This document shows positions 50,533-51,983 of a stretch of DNA of 51,983 nt, in pieces. The stretch is taken from the NCBI GenBank assembly GCA_902492045.1, contig CABUKB010000012.1, forward strand, positions 1-51,983, read 5' to 3'. The translations under genes and the position numbers were made by a program. This DNA is from an uncultured Oscillospiraceae bacterium. Lineage in GTDB: Bacteria > Bacillota > Clostridia > Oscillospirales > Acutalibacteraceae. The first letter of the stretch is position 1, and every line of letters begins with the position of its first letter. Under the pieces are notes generated by a model. That model was not told where the DNA came from and did not search any database. It worked only from the letters and a program-made list of their open reading frames with translations.

Positions 50533-51216
50533 ATGTGGATACTTTTGGGGACCGTCATAACCACAAGCTTTTTTGATAGCTTGAACCCTTCCGCCATTGC
50601 CGAGCAAATGCTGTTGCAGGCTATGGTAAAAAACAAAAGACACATCTGGTTTTTTATCTTGGGAATCGGAACAGCAAACCTCGCGTTGGGGTTGGCCATT
50701 TATTATGGTATTGCCACATGGGTTTCAAAACTGCTTTCCAAAGCCATTGAAATTTACCCATGGTATGTATATGGTGCTGCACTGGGTGCGGGTGTGCTTT
50801 GTCTATTGCTGGGTATACGTCTGATTGTCAAAACCAAACTCAACTCGAAAAACGATGGTGCCGAAACAAGCGAAGTAAAAAATCCCGCGCAGCTTTCCCC
50901 CGTCTCCTTATTCTTCTTAGGGGCGGCCTTCTGTGCTGTCGAATTGACAAGCGCATTTCCTTATTTCGGTTTTCTGGCCATATTAACAACGTATCATTTC
51001 ATGTTTCCACTTGTTCTGGTCTACATTATGATCTATAACTTCATATATATATTGCCGCTTATTCTACTTTATTTCGCATATAACAAACTGCAGGGCACTT
51101 CTGTTTTTAAAAAGCTGGAAAGTATTGTAAGCAAAGTTGCGGCCTATGTCGTCCCTGTTGTAATAACGTTGTTGGGTGTTTTTTTGCTTTATTACGGGAT
51201 ATATTCGTTAATATGA
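50533..51216 (+). CDS. GAP/LysE-superfamily six-helix membrane protein
   Basis: 227 residues, six predicted helices (about 2-20, 37-60, 75-97, 120-145, 150-175, 195-225). The N-terminal DSLNPSAIAEQMLL and a mid-protein GAAFCAVELTSAFPYFGFLA pattern are those of GAP/Sap family proteins related to LysE and DsbD-type transporters. Transport substrate unknown. The ATG at 50533 follows GGGGAGA. AT-rich, next to the PNPOx gene but separated from it by a terminator. Confidence 0.8.
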   Translation: MWILLGTVITTSFFDSLNPSAIAEQMLLQAMVKNKRHIWFFILGIGTANLALGLAIYYGIATWVSKLLSKAIEIYPWYVYGAALGAGVLCLLLGIRLIVKTKLNSKNDGAETSEVKNPAQLSPVSLFFLGAAFCAVELTSAFPYFGFLAILTTYHFMFPLVLVYIMIYNFIYILPLILLYFAYNKLQGTSVFKKLESIVSKVAAYVVPVVITLLGVFLLYYGIYSLI

Positions 51217-51388
51217 AGGAAAGTAGGAAGGATCATTCCGATGATCTGTCACGATCCACTCTTTTCCAATTGGCAGTAAAAAAGTCCAATAGCGATGCAG
51301 GAAGTGATAGATAAAGCGGTTGCCGGAGAGCCGGAAGCCGCAAACACAGGTATCCGGCATTACACCGGCTCTATCAAATTTTTTACGC

Positions 51389-51427
51389 AAAAAACCGGAG
51401 CAAGCGATACAAAGCTTGCTCCGGTTT
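51389..51427 (-). terminator. Terminator of tRNA-Leu
   Basis: AAACCGGAGCAAGC (51392-51405) with GCTTGCTCCGGTTT (51414-51427), touching the encoded CCA end; TTTTTT follows on the minus strand. Confidence 0.88.
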
Positions 51428-51736
51428 GGTGCCGCTGACCGGACTTGAACCGGTACGCTGTTGCCAGCGAGGGATTTTCGTACCACTCTATGTTGCCATA
51501 GCCGTCTGCCCGAGACGTTGTAGTCTGGACTTTCCCTTCACCTTAGACGGTGGAACTGTCCTTAGGTGCGCGCCGTCAAGTCTCTACACGTTCCGAAAAA
51601 AGGTCCTTCCGGCTTCGCTCGGCATTGTCCCGCATCCGGGAGTTTCACCGAATTTGACGCGATTCACACGGACGGTTTCCCAGTCCGGTGCCCAAATTTT
51701 TAAGTCCCTTGTGTCTGCCGATTCCACCACAGCGGC
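51427..51736 (-). tRNA. tRNA-Leu(UAA) interrupted by a group I intron
   Basis: 5' exon 51702-51736 and 3' exon 51427-51478 join to an 87-nt tRNA: acceptor GCCGCTG/CAGCGGC, D-arm, anticodon stem AGGGA/TCCCT around CTTAAAA (anticodon TAA), long variable arm CGCTGGCAACAGCG, T-arm ACCGG-TTCAAGT-CCGGT and encoded CCA (51427-51429). The intron sits between U34 and A35 of the anticodon, the same place as in cyanobacterial and plastid tRNA-Leu(UAA). Confidence 0.93.
51479..51701 (-). ncRNA. Group I self-splicing intron (223 nt) in tRNA-Leu(UAA)
   Basis: The exon ends in U and the intron ends in G, the two group I hallmarks. The core is recognisable: CAAATTCGGTGAAAC (P3/P4 region), GACAATGCCGAGCGAAGCC (P4-P6 region), the R element AGAGACTTGACGG (complement of 51573-51585) and the S element GGGAAAGTCCA (complement of 51526-51536). 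This matches the small IC3-type tRNA-Leu introns. CTTAAA at the exon border can pair with TTTGGG as P1. It is too short for a homing endonuclease, and none is encoded. Confidence 0.9.
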
Positions 51737-51819
51737 GAATGTACCGCCTCATCATACCCCATTTTGCCTCCGCTGTCAAGCAAAGCCCCTCCGCCGCCGG
51801 CGAAGGAGGTGTCGGTTAG

Positions 51820-51983
51820 TCAATGATGTGTTACAAAATTGGGGAAAGAGAATAAGACCTGTTTAGGAGAGCGCCAGTTGAGAGGACGGATGGGGAAATT
51901 GTTGTATTGACGCTGCCGGAGGGCAAGTTGAGCAGCAAAGTCAGCGAAAGAGAAGAACTTGTGAGAAGCATAGAATTCTTCAT
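51820..51983 (-). CDS. Transposase/integrase C-terminal end (partial, runs off the window)
   Basis: 54 codons of the C-terminal end of an IS3-like integrase-core transposase: EEFYASHKFFSFADF, then RQRQYNNFPIRPLNW and RSPKQVLFSF before the stop at 51820. The pattern of paired aromatic and RPLNW residues is common near the end of such transposases in Clostridia. Its N-terminal and catalytic parts lie beyond the window end, so whether the gene is intact cannot be told. Confidence 0.75.
   Translation of the reverse strand, partial: EEFYASHKFFSFADFAAQLALRQRQYNNFPIRPLNWRSPKQVLFSFPNFVTHH

Noticed and set aside
51427..51736. tmRNA as an explanation for the split tRNA-like ends
   Set aside because: The ends form a complete leucine tRNA with anticodon TAA, there is no tag reading frame or alanine-type acceptor, and the interior matches a group I core.
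51426..51866. Plus-strand open frame over the tRNA-Leu locus
   Set aside because: It translates tRNA exons and the group I intron in reverse; not a protein.
1..51983. CRISPR array, rRNA operon or prophage
   Set aside because: No regularly spaced direct repeats, no rRNA sequence and no phage structural genes were seen; the only recombinase is the one beside the invertible segment.

Overview
The window looks like a chromosome segment of a spore-forming Gram-positive anaerobe of class Clostridia, most likely Oscillospirales. The core genes are GC-rich. The evidence is a spoVAD remnant, Na+-pumping decarboxylase subunits, separate secD and secF, the yfmF/yfmH pair and many factor-independent terminators. 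Species cannot be fixed from the sequence alone. AT-rich patches (about 1-5.6 kb, 6.6-10.3 kb and 49.6-51.4 kb) look like acquired DNA.

Layout. 0-10.5 kb is an accessory region. It holds yitT, a radical SAM/GNAT gene pair, an AraC regulator, a metallophosphoesterase and several orphan genes, almost all on the minus strand. Between them lie recurring repeats that look like the T-arm of a tRNA followed by a terminator hairpin. tRNA-Pro and tRNA-Ser anchor the region, and a frameshifted spoVAD fragment marks older core DNA. 10.5-45.2 kb is mostly housekeeping: trmL, manA, glgP, tRNA-Val, asnS with an aspartate aminotransferase, secDF, apgM, oadG/oadB, pcrA, lgt, yfmFH, a membrane-fusion protein with an FtsX-type permease, a methionine gamma-lyase-family enzyme, two tandem M42 peptidases, murD, two tandem Prok-RING-like membrane proteins, galU and tspO.

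45.4-49.6 kb is the most striking part. A minus-strand operon encodes a SipW-type signal peptidase, two TasA/camelysin-like exported proteins and a small C-terminally anchored protein. Just upstream, perfect 26-bp inverted repeats (48501-48526 and 48749-48774) flank a 222-bp segment carrying a near-consensus promoter. A tyrosine recombinase gene abuts and overlaps the outer repeat. This is best read as a phase-variable surface-fibre locus. The promoter as given points away from the operon (OFF).

49.9-52 kb carries a flavin-binding PNPOx-fold protein, a six-helix GAP/LysE-like membrane protein, a tRNA-Leu(UAA) gene split by a 223-nt group I intron, and the C-terminal end of a transposase that runs off the window.
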